This document shows positions 27,151 to 36,011 of a stretch of DNA of 64,000 bases, piece after piece. Source of the stretch: Streptomyces sp. P3 (GTDB lineage Bacteria; Actinomycetota; Actinomycetes; Streptomycetales; Streptomycetaceae). Made by a program: the position numbers and the translations under genes. The stretch is taken from the NCBI RefSeq assembly GCF_003032475.1, contig NZ_CP028369.1, positions 2,728,001 through 2,792,000 on the forward strand. The letters run 5' to 3'. Below the pieces are notes generated by a model, which searched no databases, was not told the origin of the DNA, and saw nothing but the letters and a program-made list of their open reading frames with translations. Numbering within the stretch: the first letter of the stretch is position 1; every line of letters starts with the position of its first letter.

Positions 27151-28134
27151 TCACCGGCCGACCCGCCCCCCGGCGGCCTTGGCCAGGGCGTCTCCCGCCG
27201 CCGTCCGCGAGTACAGCACCGACCGCCCCGCGCGCCGCCGCTGCACCAGGCCCGCGTCCAGCAGCACCCGCAGATGGCGGCCCACGGAGCCGAGGCCCTG
27301 GCCGGTCAGGGCGACCAGCTGGGTGGTGCTCAGCGGGCCTGCGAGCAGCACCAGCACCGCGGCGCGGGCCGGGCCCAGCAGCGCGCCGAGCGCGGCCGGC
27401 GCGGCACGGGAGCGGTCGCGGCGGTCCTCGGCGAGCACGCCGGTGCACGGGTAGACGACGGCGTACCGCTCCCGCTCCTCCCACGACACCCAGCCGGCCT
27501 TCGGCGTGACCGGCACGAACAGCAGCTCGGCCCCGGAGATCTCGCGGGGCGGATACTCGTGCAGGTTCACCTGGAAGCGGCTCTCGCCGAGCCAGCGCGT
27601 CCCCGGCCGCAACGAGTCCAGCACGGCCGCCCAGCCGCCTCGGCTGACCTGCGCCGTCCGCGCGCCCACGTCGGCCTCCAGGACGCGCCGGCGGCGCTCC
27701 CAGTCCGGCCGTACGGCCGTCTCCCACACGTGTTCCAGCAGCGCGGCCGCCCGCTCGGGCAGGTCGTCCCGGTCCAGGGCGGCGGGCAGCGGCCCGGCCA
27801 GTGACATCCGCAGATGGGCCCGGGCGTCCGCCGGGTCCGCCGACCGCACCCGCGCGACGCCCTCCTCGAAGCTCTCGCCGTCCCTCGGCGTGGGCGTGAG
27901 GAAATCGGCGATCCATTTCCGCCCGAACCCCGCCCGCACCAGCAGCGCCGTCACCGGGTCGGCGGCCAGCGCGGCCCGGTAGCCGGGGAGGTGGGCGTGC
28001 AGCCACTCCCGCTCGCCGGGATGGTGCCCGACGCCCGCGTGCAGCAGCTTCAGACTCGCGAAGGTCTCGGAGAGCGACGAGATCACGAACCGACTGCCCG
28101 CCAGGGTGTCCGCGTTCACCTGCCACCAGCCCAC
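27151..28134 (-). CDS. ArsR-like winged-helix regulator (DUF5937 type)
   Basis: A 327-residue protein with GTG 28134 chosen because GGAGG lies six bases upstream. The first 230 residues resemble the DUF5937 domain (FVISSLSETFASLKLL, YPPREISGAELLFVPV). The last 80 form an ArsR winged helix (ARAAVLVLLAGPLSTTQLVA, then GSVGRHLRVLLDAGLVQRRR, RSVLYSRTAAGDAL). No metal-binding Cys pair is visible, so a small-molecule or no ligand is more likely than a metal. It is divergent from an MFS transporter with 137 bases between, the usual layout for a pump and its repressor. Confidence 0.85.
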   Translation of the reverse strand: MGWWQVNADTLAGSRFVISSLSETFASLKLLHAGVGHHPGEREWLHAHLPGYRAALAADPVTALLVRAGFGRKWIADFLTPTPRDGESFEEGVARVRSADPADARAHLRMSLAGPLPAALDRDDLPERAAALLEHVWETAVRPDWERRRRVLEADVGARTAQVSRGGWAAVLDSLRPGTRWLGESRFQVNLHEYPPREISGAELLFVPVTPKAGWVSWEERERYAVVYPCTGVLAEDRRDRSRAAPAALGALLGPARAAVLVLLAGPLSTTQLVALTGQGLGSVGRHLRVLLDAGLVQRRRAGRSVLYSRTAAGDALAKAAGGRVGR

Positions 28135-28271
28135 GCCGCCCCTCCGTCCTTCCGCCGTCAAGCCGTCCCGCCGGCAAGACGTCCAGCCGTCAAGTCGTCC
28201 CGTCCCGGACGACCTTTCGCACGACCGCGAAACAATAACCGGACCGCTCGCGGCCGTCCGAGACTCCGCGC

Positions 28272-29462
28272 ATGCCCCGATACCGACCGCTGTTCCGCAC
28301 CCCGGAGTTCACCCCCCTCTTCCTCTCCTCCGCCGCGCACACCGCCGCCTCGACGGTGGGCGGGCTGGCGCTCGGCACGCTGGTCTACCGGGCTACCGAC
28401 TCGCCGCTGCTGTCGGCGATGAGCATGTTCGGTCCCTCGCTCGCCCAGGTGCTCGGCGCGACGCTGCTCCTCTCCGGTTCCGACCGGCTGCCCCCGAGGG
28501 CGACGCTGGCGGGGATCTCGCTCGGGTTCGCCGTCACCACCGTCGTCCTGGCCGCCCCGGGCCTGCCGGTCCCCGGCGTCCTCGCCGTCGTCCTGCTGCA
28601 GGGGCTGATCGCCTCGCTCGGCGGCGGGGTCCGCTGGGGGCTGCTGAACGAGATCCTCACCAAGGACGGATATCTGCCCGGGCGTTCGCTGTTCAACATC
28701 CTGAGCGGGCTGACGCAGATCGCCGGATACGCGGTCGGCGGCATCCTGGTGTCGGCGCTCTCCGCGCGCCGGACCCTGCTGCTCGCCGCCCTGCTCTACG
28801 CCGTCGCCGCCGCGGTCGCCCGGCTGGGGCTGACCGCCCGCCCGCCGCGCGCCGCCGGACGTCCCTCCGCCGCAGCGACCCGGCGCACCAACGCCGTCCT
28901 GTGGTCCTCCCGCCCCCGCCGCCTCACCTACCTGGGGCTGTGGCTGCCCAACGGTCTGGTCGTCGGCTGCGAGGCCCTGTTCGTGCCGTACGCCCCGGGC
29001 GCGGCGGGCACGCTGTTCGCCTGCGCCGCGCTGGGAATGCTGGTCGGCGACGTGACGATCGGCAGGCTGGTCCCGGCGACGGTGCGCACCCGGCTGGCGA
29101 CCCCGCTGCTGCTCCTGCTGGCCGCGCCCTACGCCCTGTTCGCCCTGCATCCCGCTCTTCCGCTCGCCGCCGCCTGCGCCGCCCTCGCCTCGGTCGGTTT
29201 CGGCGCGAGCCTGGTCCAGCAGGAACGGCTGATGGCACTCACCCCGCCCGAACTCAGCGGCCACGCCCTGGGGCTGCACTCGTCCGGGATGCTCACCATG
29301 CAGGGCGTGAGCGCGGCCCTGGCGGGCACGGCGGCCCAACTCACCTCGCCGGGCACGGCGATGACGGCGATGGCCCTGACGTCGGTCGCGGTGACCCTGG
29401 CGCTGCACGGAGCGGGGCGAGCCGGCGAACGGCTCACGGCCCGCACGGGCCCGGTCGGGTGA
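28272..29462 (+). CDS. MFS transporter
   Basis: A 396-residue, 12-helix major facilitator without ribosome-binding site of note. The N-terminal half begins RYRPLFRTPEFTPLFLSSAA, common to small actinobacterial exporters; the loop between halves is around residue 190 (RPPRAAGRPSAAATRRTN). Divergent from the ArsR-like regulator, which probably represses it. The substrate is unknown; drug or metabolite export is the family norm. Confidence 0.88.
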   Translation: MPRYRPLFRTPEFTPLFLSSAAHTAASTVGGLALGTLVYRATDSPLLSAMSMFGPSLAQVLGATLLLSGSDRLPPRATLAGISLGFAVTTVVLAAPGLPVPGVLAVVLLQGLIASLGGGVRWGLLNEILTKDGYLPGRSLFNILSGLTQIAGYAVGGILVSALSARRTLLLAALLYAVAAAVARLGLTARPPRAAGRPSAAATRRTNAVLWSSRPRRLTYLGLWLPNGLVVGCEALFVPYAPGAAGTLFACAALGMLVGDVTIGRLVPATVRTRLATPLLLLLAAPYALFALHPALPLAAACAALASVGFGASLVQQERLMALTPPELSGHALGLHSSGMLTMQGVSAALAGTAAQLTSPGTAMTAMALTSVAVTLALHGAGRAGERLTARTGPVG

Positions 29463-29469
29463 GCGCGCC

Positions 29470-30036
29470 TCAGCCGTGGGCGTGGGTGTGGGCGACGGCG
29501 TGGCCCTTGCCACGGGCGATCATCCACTTGTTCACCGGCGTCGTGATCAGGAAGGCCACCGCGAAGCCGCCGAGGAGGGCCGCCCAGAACAGCCCGTCCG
29601 ACAGCTGCGCGTCCATCGCTCCCGGCGTGAAGGCGACGATCGCGTTGTCGACCAGCTCCATCACGGCGATCGAGACGGTGTCGGCGGCCAGCGCCACCTT
29701 GACGGCGGCCCGCAGGTCCAGTCCCGCCCGGCGCACCGAGAGCAGGGTCAGGGAGTAGCCGAACAGGAACGCGAGCAGGATCGCGACGACCATGGTCGGC
29801 ACATTGCCCCAGCCGAGGGCGGTGCCGACGACCATGCCGAGGATCTCGCCGACGGCGCACCCGGTCAGGCAGTGCAGCGTCGCCGTCACGGCCATGGCCC
29901 AGGAGGCGTGGCCGCGGTGCTGCTCGGGCCGCCGGCCGGGCTGCCGGGGACGTCCGGCCGGCTCGTGCCCGCCGGAGTGGTCGTGTCGGTGGGTCCGGTC
30001 GTGCTCCGCGTGCGCTTGGTGCTCGTCGTGAGACAT
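29470..30036 (-). CDS. DUF4396 membrane protein with His-rich ends, copper-linked
   Basis: A 188-residue protein. The cytoplasmic or surface N-terminus is His-rich (HDEHQAHAEHDRTHRHDHSG) and the C-terminus ends AVAHTHAHG. Between them about four membrane helices carry the DUF4396 core WAMAVTATLHCLTGCAVGEI, with a conserved HCxxGC. The histidines and paired cysteines suggest metal binding. The start codon lies nine bases from a CsoR-type copper operator and six bases from a TATACA -10, so the transcript is probably leaderless and copper-inducible. The function of DUF4396 is not established. Confidence 0.8.
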   Translation of the reverse strand: MSHDEHQAHAEHDRTHRHDHSGGHEPAGRPRQPGRRPEQHRGHASWAMAVTATLHCLTGCAVGEILGMVVGTALGWGNVPTMVVAILLAFLFGYSLTLLSVRRAGLDLRAAVKVALAADTVSIAVMELVDNAIVAFTPGAMDAQLSDGLFWAALLGGFAVAFLITTPVNKWMIARGKGHAVAHTHAHG

Positions 30037-30045
30037 ACGTCCTGT

Positions 30046-30062
30046 ATACCCCTGGGGGGTAT
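30046..30062 (-). promoter_or_regulatory. CsoR-type operator ATACCCC-N3-GGGGTAT
   Basis: ATACCCCTGGGGGGTAT is a perfect 7-bp-arm palindrome with a 3-base centre. The C-rich/G-rich pattern is that of Cu(I)-sensing CsoR-family sites. On the minus strand it overlaps the -10 TATACA of the DUF4396 gene, where binding would block RNA polymerase. No csoR gene is in the window. Confidence 0.7.
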
Positions 30063-30654
30063 CAAGGGCAAGCCGTGCGGGCTCCCGTCGCGGTACTCGG
30101 CGCCCGTACCGGGGCCCCGGGGTACTCGGCGCCCGTACGGGGCCCGCCCGCCGCGACCGCCGACGGTGGGGCGCGACACGGGGAGGCTGCGCCGGCCGAG
30201 CGCCGGTCGGCAGGCCTGCGAAAGGCGGCTCCGCGCAGTGCCCCGTGGAATGCTCCCGGTGGAGCCACCGCCGCCCTCTTCCCCCGCGCTCACGTGCGAG
30301 GTGTCCTGGTCTGTGCGGGTCGCGCCAGGAAGGCAGCGAACAGGCCGACGACAGCGCGGTCCGGCCGGTTGGTACGAGCACACGACGCGGTTCACCGGCC
30401 GCCAGGCCTTCTCGTGGTCACCACGTCGCCGTCGCGATCGGCTCCCTGCTGTGCGCCGGGCGTGTGCGACGGCCTCTGCGCTGGGCGACGGAGCCGAGCG
30501 CACACCGGGCCTTCCGGCGCGACGGCGTCGCCCGGGAGCCGCGGTCAGGCCGCGGCGTGACGGACCCGCTGCTGGTCAGGCGGGAGCAGCACCCCGGAAT
30601 CTCGTCCTCCGGCAGTTCTCGGGGCGTCCGAAAGCGATTTTAAACACCTTCGGA
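30063..30654. other. Intergenic stretch without a supported gene
   Basis: No reading frame here shows a recognisable family, good start signals or consistent codon bias in one frame. It contains an 18-base direct repeat, GGTACTCGGCGCCCGTAC, at 30092-30109 and 30121-30138, separated by the short palindrome CGGGGCCCCGG. The rest is unremarkable. Confidence 0.6.
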
Positions 30655-30737
30655 GAACGTTTTCGTTCGCCCCGTTGACACCTTGCGCACCCCCTTTTAG
30701 TGTCGCGCCAGCATTCTGACCAGGTGACGAAATTTCG
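30655..30737 (+). promoter_or_regulatory. Strong housekeeping-type promoter with flanking dyads
   Basis: TTGACA at 30675-30680 and TAGTGT at 30698-30703 are separated by exactly 17 bases, close to the consensus for the principal sigma factor. The dyad GAACG-TTTT-CGTTC (30655-30668) lies just upstream of the -35 and the palindrome CGAAATTTCG (30728-30737) lies about 20 bases past the start point. This looks like a regulated, strong promoter. The gene it once served is reduced to a stub. Confidence 0.75.
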
Positions 30738-30758
30738 AACGTTTGAGAGGCAAGTGCC

Positions 30759-30920
30759 CTGCACATCACCGGAGTCAGCACACTCGTGACCGGAAACCGG
30801 TGGCACAGCCTGAGGTATTTACAGGTGCGTACCGGCAAACCGGTGAGTGGAGCGGGCGAAATCCGCGTGCGTGGCCACGCGGAGGCGCCGTTCGGTGATC
30901 TGCGGACCACCGGGGCGTCC
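30759..30920 (+). pseudogene. Remnant of an enolase-superfamily (mandelate racemase-like) gene, N-terminal stub
   Basis: About 54 codons read LHITGVSTLVTGNRWHSL, then RYLQVRTGKPVSGAGEIRVR and GHAEAPFGDLR. This matches the first strands of the mandelate racemase/galactonate dehydratase N-terminal domain (pattern: xITxVxTxVVGxxW, xxVxTxxGLTGxGE, xHTxALxxxL). A GAGAGG site lies 8 bases upstream of the first codon, which is CTG where ATG is expected. After residue 54 similarity stops and the frame becomes random Arg/Pro-rich sequence; the barrel domain with the catalytic residues is gone. The preserved promoter and ribosome site show it was once a real gene. Confidence 0.6.
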
Positions 30921-31378
30921 GAAATCCGCCCCGGGCGACCCCCCGGGCGGTCCGCCCCTCGCCGCCCTCGCACCGTTCGTGTTCCTCGCGTCTCTGACGC
31001 CCTCCGGCCGACTCCCGCGAGATCCGCCTGCCGCCCACGGCTGTCGGATCCGGCGCACCACGATCCCCGACGACCTCGGCGGCCGCGTGTGCCCGCGAGG
31101 ACGGCGAGCACCCCGCCGGCGCCGCACCGCGCCACCCGAAGTCCTTACGCCCGGCGTCGAGGCCGGGCCGGGTGCGCGCCGGACACCCGCCCGTGCGGCG
31201 CCCCCGCTCCGCAACCCGTTCCCGCACCCCTTCCGGGAACGGGTGCGGCGCGCCCGGCCCGCGCGCGATCCGCTCGCCGACTCCTCCTCGGCCCGCCGCC
31301 CCACAGCTTCCTTCCCCACCGACGGCTGACACTCCGTCACTCACCCCCCTCAACGACGAGAAACTAGGAACGATCGCC

Positions 31379-32470
31379 ATGCGCAACCGAAGAGCCTTCC
31401 TCGCCGCCATGACGGGAGTCGCCTCCCTGTCCCTCTCCCTGTCCGCCTGCGGCGAGACCAGCAGCAGCGGGGACAAGTCCAAGGGCGGCACCATCGGCAT
31501 CGCGATGCCGACCCAGGCCTCCGAGCGCTGGCTGACCGACGGAAAGAGCGTCGTCAAGGACCTGAAGGGCTACGGCTACCAGACCCAGCTGGTCTACGGG
31601 CAGGACAACCCCAAGACGCAGGTCTCCCAGATCGAGGCGCTGATCAAGCAGGGCGTGGACGCCCTGATCATCGCGGCCATCGACAACAAGTCGCTGAACG
31701 GCGTGCTCGAGCAGGCCGCCGCCGCGAAAATACCGGTGATCTCCTACGACCGGCTCATCCTCGGCACCGCCAACGTCGACTACTACGTCTCCTTCGACAA
31801 CGAGCAGGTCGGCCGGCTGCAGGCCCTTTACATCATCGACAAGCTCGGCCTGGAGGACGGAAAGGGACCGTTCAACATCGAGATCTTCGCCGGTTCTCCC
31901 GACGACAACAACACCCAGTACTTCTTCGAGGGCGCGATGCACCTTCTGCAGCCGTACCTGGACAACAAGCAGTTGATCGTCCAGTCCGGCCAGACCGCGC
32001 TCAAGGAGGTCACCACCCTGCGCTGGGACGGCCCCACCGCGCGAAAGCGCATGAACGACATCCTCGCCGACTCGTACGGGAGCAAGAAGGTCGACGCGGT
32101 CCTGTCGCCGTACGACGGCATCTCCATCGGCGTCCTGAACGCGCTGAAGGCGGACGGCTACGGCTCCAACAGCAAGCCGCTGCCGGTCATCACCGGTCAG
32201 GACGCGGAACTGGCGTCGATCAAGTCGATCATCGCGGGCGGGCAGTCGCAGACCGTGTACAAGGACGTCCGCCAACTCGCCTCCGCGGCAGCCGACATGG
32301 CCAACGACATCCTCACCGGCAAGACGCCGAAGGTGAACAACAGGCTGGGCTACAAGAACGGCGTCAAGGCCGTGTCCGCCTACCTGCTGCAGCCGACCAG
32401 CGTCGACAAGAGCAACTACAACTACGTGCTGGTCGCGGGGGGTTACTACACCGCCGCCGAACTCAAGTAA
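31379..32470 (+). CDS. ChvE-like monosaccharide-binding lipoprotein (ABC importer)
   Basis: A 363-residue periplasmic-binding-protein I fold lipoprotein. The signal peptide ends in the lipobox LSACGE. Family segments: KGGTIGIAMPTQASERWLTD, NPKTQVSQIEALIKQGVDAL, IAAIDNKSLNGVLEQA and LPVITGQDAELASIKSIIAG. These match the ChvE/multiple monosaccharide-binding group. In other genomes such genes are followed by an ATPase and permease (mmsA/gguA, mmsB/gguB), but here a 62-residue membrane protein follows, so the binding protein is orphaned. The ATG has a weak AGGA site; the 460 bases upstream hold no other gene. Confidence 0.92.
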   Translation: MRNRRAFLAAMTGVASLSLSLSACGETSSSGDKSKGGTIGIAMPTQASERWLTDGKSVVKDLKGYGYQTQLVYGQDNPKTQVSQIEALIKQGVDALIIAAIDNKSLNGVLEQAAAAKIPVISYDRLILGTANVDYYVSFDNEQVGRLQALYIIDKLGLEDGKGPFNIEIFAGSPDDNNTQYFFEGAMHLLQPYLDNKQLIVQSGQTALKEVTTLRWDGPTARKRMNDILADSYGSKKVDAVLSPYDGISIGVLNALKADGYGSNSKPLPVITGQDAELASIKSIIAGGQSQTVYKDVRQLASAAADMANDILTGKTPKVNNRLGYKNGVKAVSAYLLQPTSVDKSNYNYVLVAGGYYTAAELK

Positions 32471-32596
32471 CCGTACGGGGCGGCCGTCCGACGGGCCCGG
32501 ACGCGAGCCGGCGCCCGGCCTCGGCGGTCGGTCGGCCACGGGCCACGAGAACAGGCGCGCGGGCCATGGCCACGGGGGATGGGGGAGGGGGAACGA

Positions 32597-32785
32597 GTGG
32601 GGAAGGAGCGGCGCCACGCGGCGGACGCGGCGGATCTCGTCGTGGCCGGCTGCGGGTGGCTCCTGACGGTGACCGTCGTCGCCCTGCCGGGACTCCTCCT
32701 GGACGACGGGCCCCTGACGGCGTACCTGGTCGTGGTGGGCGGCGTGATCGGCCTCCTGTGGGCCCGCAGCAGGCTGCACCGCTGA
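32597..32785 (+). CDS. Small hydrophobic membrane protein
   Basis: A 62-residue protein from GTG 32597 with a strong GGGGGAGGGGG six bases upstream. Two predicted membrane helices (LVVAGCGWLLTVTVVALPG and LTAYLVVVGGVIGLLWA) with a short acidic loop LLDDGP. No family recognised. It is too short for a transport component on its own. Confidence 0.55.
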   Translation: MGKERRHAADAADLVVAGCGWLLTVTVVALPGLLLDDGPLTAYLVVVGGVIGLLWARSRLHR

Positions 32786-32881
32786 CGGCGCGCCGGCGGG
32801 GCTGGCCCGACCCTGAGCGGCATCCGGCATCCCCTTCAGGGAACGCGCCCGCGTCCGTCCCCTCCGGCGTCGCCCGGATGC

Positions 32882-33367
32882 TCAGTGACCGGAGGCGGGG
32901 AGGCCGGCGGAGCCCGGGGGCCGCGCCGGACCCTGGCCGCTCAGGACCAGTTCCTTGGCCCGGCGGAACTCCTCGTCCGTGAGGTCGCCGCGGGCGCGGA
33001 TCTCGGACAGCCGGGCGAGCTCGTCGACGCTGCCGGGCCCGCCCCCTGCCGCGGTCTGCCTGACGTAGGCCCTGAACTCCTCCTGCTGCGCACGCGCCTG
33101 CGTGATCTCCCGGCGGCCCATGTTCTTCCCGCGGGCCATCACGTAGACGAACACGCCCAGGAACGGCAGGACGATGCAGAACGCCAGCCAGCCGGCTTTC
33201 GCCCAGCCGCTCAGGTCGTCGTCGCGGAAGATGTCGCCGATGATCCGGAAGAGCAGCACGAACCACATGACCCACAGGAAGAGCCAGAGCACGCTCCAGA
33301 AGACGCTCAGCAGGGGAAAGTCGTACGCCAGATAGGTCTGCGCGCTGTGCTGACCGATGTCACTCAT
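32882..33367 (-). CDS. Membrane protein with PLDc_N and SHOCT-type C-terminal segment
   Basis: A 161-residue protein; ATG 33367 follows GGAGGG. Two helices (FWSVLWLFLWVMWFVLLFRI and AGWLAFCIVLPFLGVFVYVM) with a short loop form a phospholipase-D nuclease N-terminal-like hairpin. A coiled linker follows, then a SHOCT motif (VDELARLSEIRARGDLTDEE, FRRAKELVL). SHOCT segments are short oligomerisation motifs common in actinobacterial membrane proteins of unknown function. Confidence 0.85.
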   Translation of the reverse strand: MSDIGQHSAQTYLAYDFPLLSVFWSVLWLFLWVMWFVLLFRIIGDIFRDDDLSGWAKAGWLAFCIVLPFLGVFVYVMARGKNMGRREITQARAQQEEFRAYVRQTAAGGGPGSVDELARLSEIRARGDLTDEEFRRAKELVLSGQGPARPPGSAGLPASGH

Positions 33368-34424
33368 GTCGCCCTCCGTTCCGGGCGCCCGCCCGGGAGG
33401 CCCGGGCATCCGGTCCGGTGCCCGGCTTCAGCGTGCGCACGGCGAGGGCGGGGCGGCCTCACCCGGGGCGGGTGAGCATGCGGTCCGGCCCGTGAGCGCC
33501 CCGATGCCGGACGGGGGTTGCCGCGCCGCAGGCGAGCACCGCAGGCTCCGGCGGGCGGCGCGCCCCGGTTCCCCGCTTCACCCGCCGCGGGTGAGACGCC
33601 GGCGACCGTGGCGTTGTCGAAAGGGACACCGGCCGTGGCGTCGTCGAAGAGGCGCCGCCGCCCCGGCTGCCGGCCGACGCGAACTCCTGGTCGGCCGTGC
33701 CGAGCACGCGTGCTGATCCACGGCCCGGCCGTCCCGGGGCCCGGACAGCTGTTTCCGGTCGCCGCACGGCCCGGGAGGACTGCCGGCCGGCCGCCCCACC
33801 GCCCTTGGGCGGCCAGTACGGACCCACGATTCGGCCCCATACCGGCCATCACCCCCGCACCCCGGCCCGCCGTGTGATCGGATCGGCCCGTAGCCGTAGC
33901 CGTAGCCGTAGCCGTAGCCGTAGCCGTAGCCGTAGCCGTAGCCGTAGGCAGTGGCCCGGGGAGGGCCGCGGGGGAGGGGGAACCTTGATGTGCGCCGTCG
34001 CGGGAGAGACGACACGGCCGGGTCCGCAATGCGGCAGCCCGACGCGGACACCAGGTCGACACCACCGGCCCACCCACCTGCGGCGCGCCGGCCTGCTCGG
34101 CGGGAAACGCGGGTCGGCCGCGGTGATGCCGCAGGTCCGTCGGACCGAGCGGATCGCGGCGGGACCCGCCCCGGCCCGCACCGTGGTGGCCCGGCGCCCT
34201 CCGCGCGACGGCCTCGCGGACCGAGGCCGTCCGACGATGAGGCGACGCTCGGTGGCCGACCCGGCAAGCCCGGCATCGCACCATGCCCACCGCTGATGCC
34301 CGCCGGTGATCAGGACGGCGCGTCCTCGTGCCGTTCGTGCCCGGCCTGCCGGCTTCCCAGCGGACCCGTTCACAGCAAACGCGCGTCGGCTCTGTCCGGA
34401 CCCGTCGCGAAGGGAGACAGTCAC
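33368..34424. other. Intergenic region, about 1 kb, no supported gene
   Basis: Open frames are present on both strands but none shows a family match or ribosome-binding site, and they run through the hexanucleotide array at 33890. The region looks non-coding or anciently decayed. The only clear structure is the GTAGCC array. Confidence 0.6.
33890..33943. repeat. Hexanucleotide microsatellite (GTAGCC)9
   Basis: Nine perfect tandem GTAGCC units followed by one imperfect GTAGGC. Microsatellites of this length are rare in Streptomyces and prone to slippage. Being hexameric, it would not shift any frame if translated, but no gene is supported across it. Confidence 0.95.
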
Positions 34425-35147
34425 GTGGACACCCTCTCGGTAACGCTGGTCTCGGCGTTGACCTCAGGCACCATCTCCGCAGGCCTCGTGTTGCTGACCG
34501 GTCGGCAGCAACGGGGGGACAACCGTCGGACGCAGCGCGAGCTCCACAACACGTCGTACCTCAATCCCCTCAGGTGGCACACCGCCGAAGTGCACCACCG
34601 GCTCTCCCTCTACGCCACGGCTGCCGACCGGCACGGCTCGTATCGGCCTGCGCAGGTTCTCGGCGAACCGCGGGAGATCGACGACCGGAGCGAAGCCTGG
34701 TTCGCCGGAGAGGGCGTCCCGCTGGTCTCCAGCGTCTGGATGACCGCGTGCCTGTTCGCCCAGATGACTCGCACCCGGCACGACATACCGTTCCTGCGTT
34801 TGCCGGGGAAGGACGACACGAGACTGGCCGCCCTGATCCTGAAGGTCCACGTGGCTTTCGCCGCCTGCGACGTCTACTACGCGACACAGTCCAGCATCGG
34901 CACCGACGTCATCCTCGAACCCGAAGGGCGACTCAGGAGCTACCGGGAGTTCTGCGATCTCCTCCGGCAACCGGATCGCAGGGTGTGGGTCGATCCCCTC
35001 ATCTGGTTCCATCTCGCCGTCGCCAACGGCGAGCGCCGTCCCGACCTCCGGCGTGTCCTGGACGCCGTCCAGGAACTGTCCGGGTTTCTCGACGAGAGCC
35101 TCGCCGGCGGCGCGTCTCTGCGAGCACGCTGGGACGCCGAGCGCTAG
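34425..35147 (+). CDS. Hypothetical membrane-anchored protein
   Basis: A 240-residue protein from GTG 34425 with AGGGAGA upstream. One N-terminal hydrophobic segment (LSVTLVSALTSGTISAGLVLL) is followed by a basic stretch (GRQQRGDNRRTQRE) and an alpha-helical domain of about 200 residues. No recognised family. The next gene has the same outline (one helix, then a basic QRRHQREQ stretch, then helices), and the two may be distant relatives or functional partners. Confidence 0.7.
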   Translation: MDTLSVTLVSALTSGTISAGLVLLTGRQQRGDNRRTQRELHNTSYLNPLRWHTAEVHHRLSLYATAADRHGSYRPAQVLGEPREIDDRSEAWFAGEGVPLVSSVWMTACLFAQMTRTRHDIPFLRLPGKDDTRLAALILKVHVAFAACDVYYATQSSIGTDVILEPEGRLRSYREFCDLLRQPDRRVWVDPLIWFHLAVANGERRPDLRRVLDAVQELSGFLDESLAGGASLRARWDAER

Positions 35148-35293
35148 AGCAGGTCGCGAGGGCCGGTCCGTGACGAAGCCGGCGGGTGGCCTCCGTCCCG
35201 GGAGGTCGCGACTTCCGGGATGCCGTCCAACGACACGTCCAACAGACGAGGTTCGCCCGATTACCTGAAACCGTATGTGCCCATAACTCTCTT

Positions 35294-35830
35294 ATGGACG
35301 CATCTGTGGTGGGGGTGTTCGGGGCTGTGGTCGGAGCCCTCGGCGGTCTGGGCGGCGGTTGGATATCAGTCAACGGCCAGAGGCGTCACCAGCGTGAACA
35401 ACTCCTGGAGGAGCGATCAAAGCGGGTCCACGATGCGCGCATCGAAGCCTACGCTGCCTACATGTCAGCAGTCCGCGTCCTCAACGGAGTGCTGTGGAAG
35501 CTCTTCGACGAGCTGACGGCGCCAAGGACATCGCCCGATACCTGGCGGGACTGCCTGTTCGAGATGCACCAGAGCTGGGTGGACCTCAGTGCCACGGCGT
35601 CACGGGTATGCATGATCGGCCCGACCAGGGTGTCGACCGAGGCAGAGCTGTTGCATGACGCTATGCGGGCATGGCACGTACTCTGCGCCGAATGGGCACG
35701 CGACTCCATACGGGCTGGTTCCGTACGTGGAGATCAGCAGGCCCGGTTCCGAGAGGCGGCAGACGCGAAGCGGGTGCAGATAGGTGTGTTTCAGGAAACC
35801 GCCAGACGTGCACTGGGCACCGACACCTGA
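35294..35830 (+). CDS. Hypothetical membrane-anchored helical protein
   Basis: A 178-residue protein with ATG 35294. No ribosome-binding site is visible and CATAAC lies about ten bases upstream, so a leaderless transcript is likely. The N-terminus (VVGVFGAVVGALGGLGGGWI) is a membrane helix, then QRRHQREQLLEERSKRVHDA begins a long helical region. This outline recurs in many Streptomyces hypothetical proteins, often near mobile DNA. No function can be assigned. Confidence 0.7.
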   Translation: MDASVVGVFGAVVGALGGLGGGWISVNGQRRHQREQLLEERSKRVHDARIEAYAAYMSAVRVLNGVLWKLFDELTAPRTSPDTWRDCLFEMHQSWVDLSATASRVCMIGPTRVSTEAELLHDAMRAWHVLCAEWARDSIRAGSVRGDQQARFREAADAKRVQIGVFQETARRALGTDT

Positions 35831-36011
35831 CGCTGCGGCGTTTCGGAGGCTTCCCGGGCCGGCGGAGTCGTCTGCCTGAGCTCGCAGACTCCTGACGGCC
35901 GAGTCGTGGCCATCGGGGCGCGGTGATCGGCCCGGCCCGGCCGGCGGCCCCACGACGTCATCCCCGGAAACCGGTGGGCTCGCCGGTCCTTGGGTCCGTA
36001 CGATTCCCCCG

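Noticed and set aside
30063..30654. Short frames between the DUF4396 gene and the orphan promoter
   Set aside because: None resembles a known protein or has credible start signals; codon bias is mixed between frames.
33578..34276. Reading frames through the GTAGCC array encoding Gly-Tyr or Ser-Arg repeats
   Set aside because: No ribosome site, no similarity outside the array, and no consistent codon bias.
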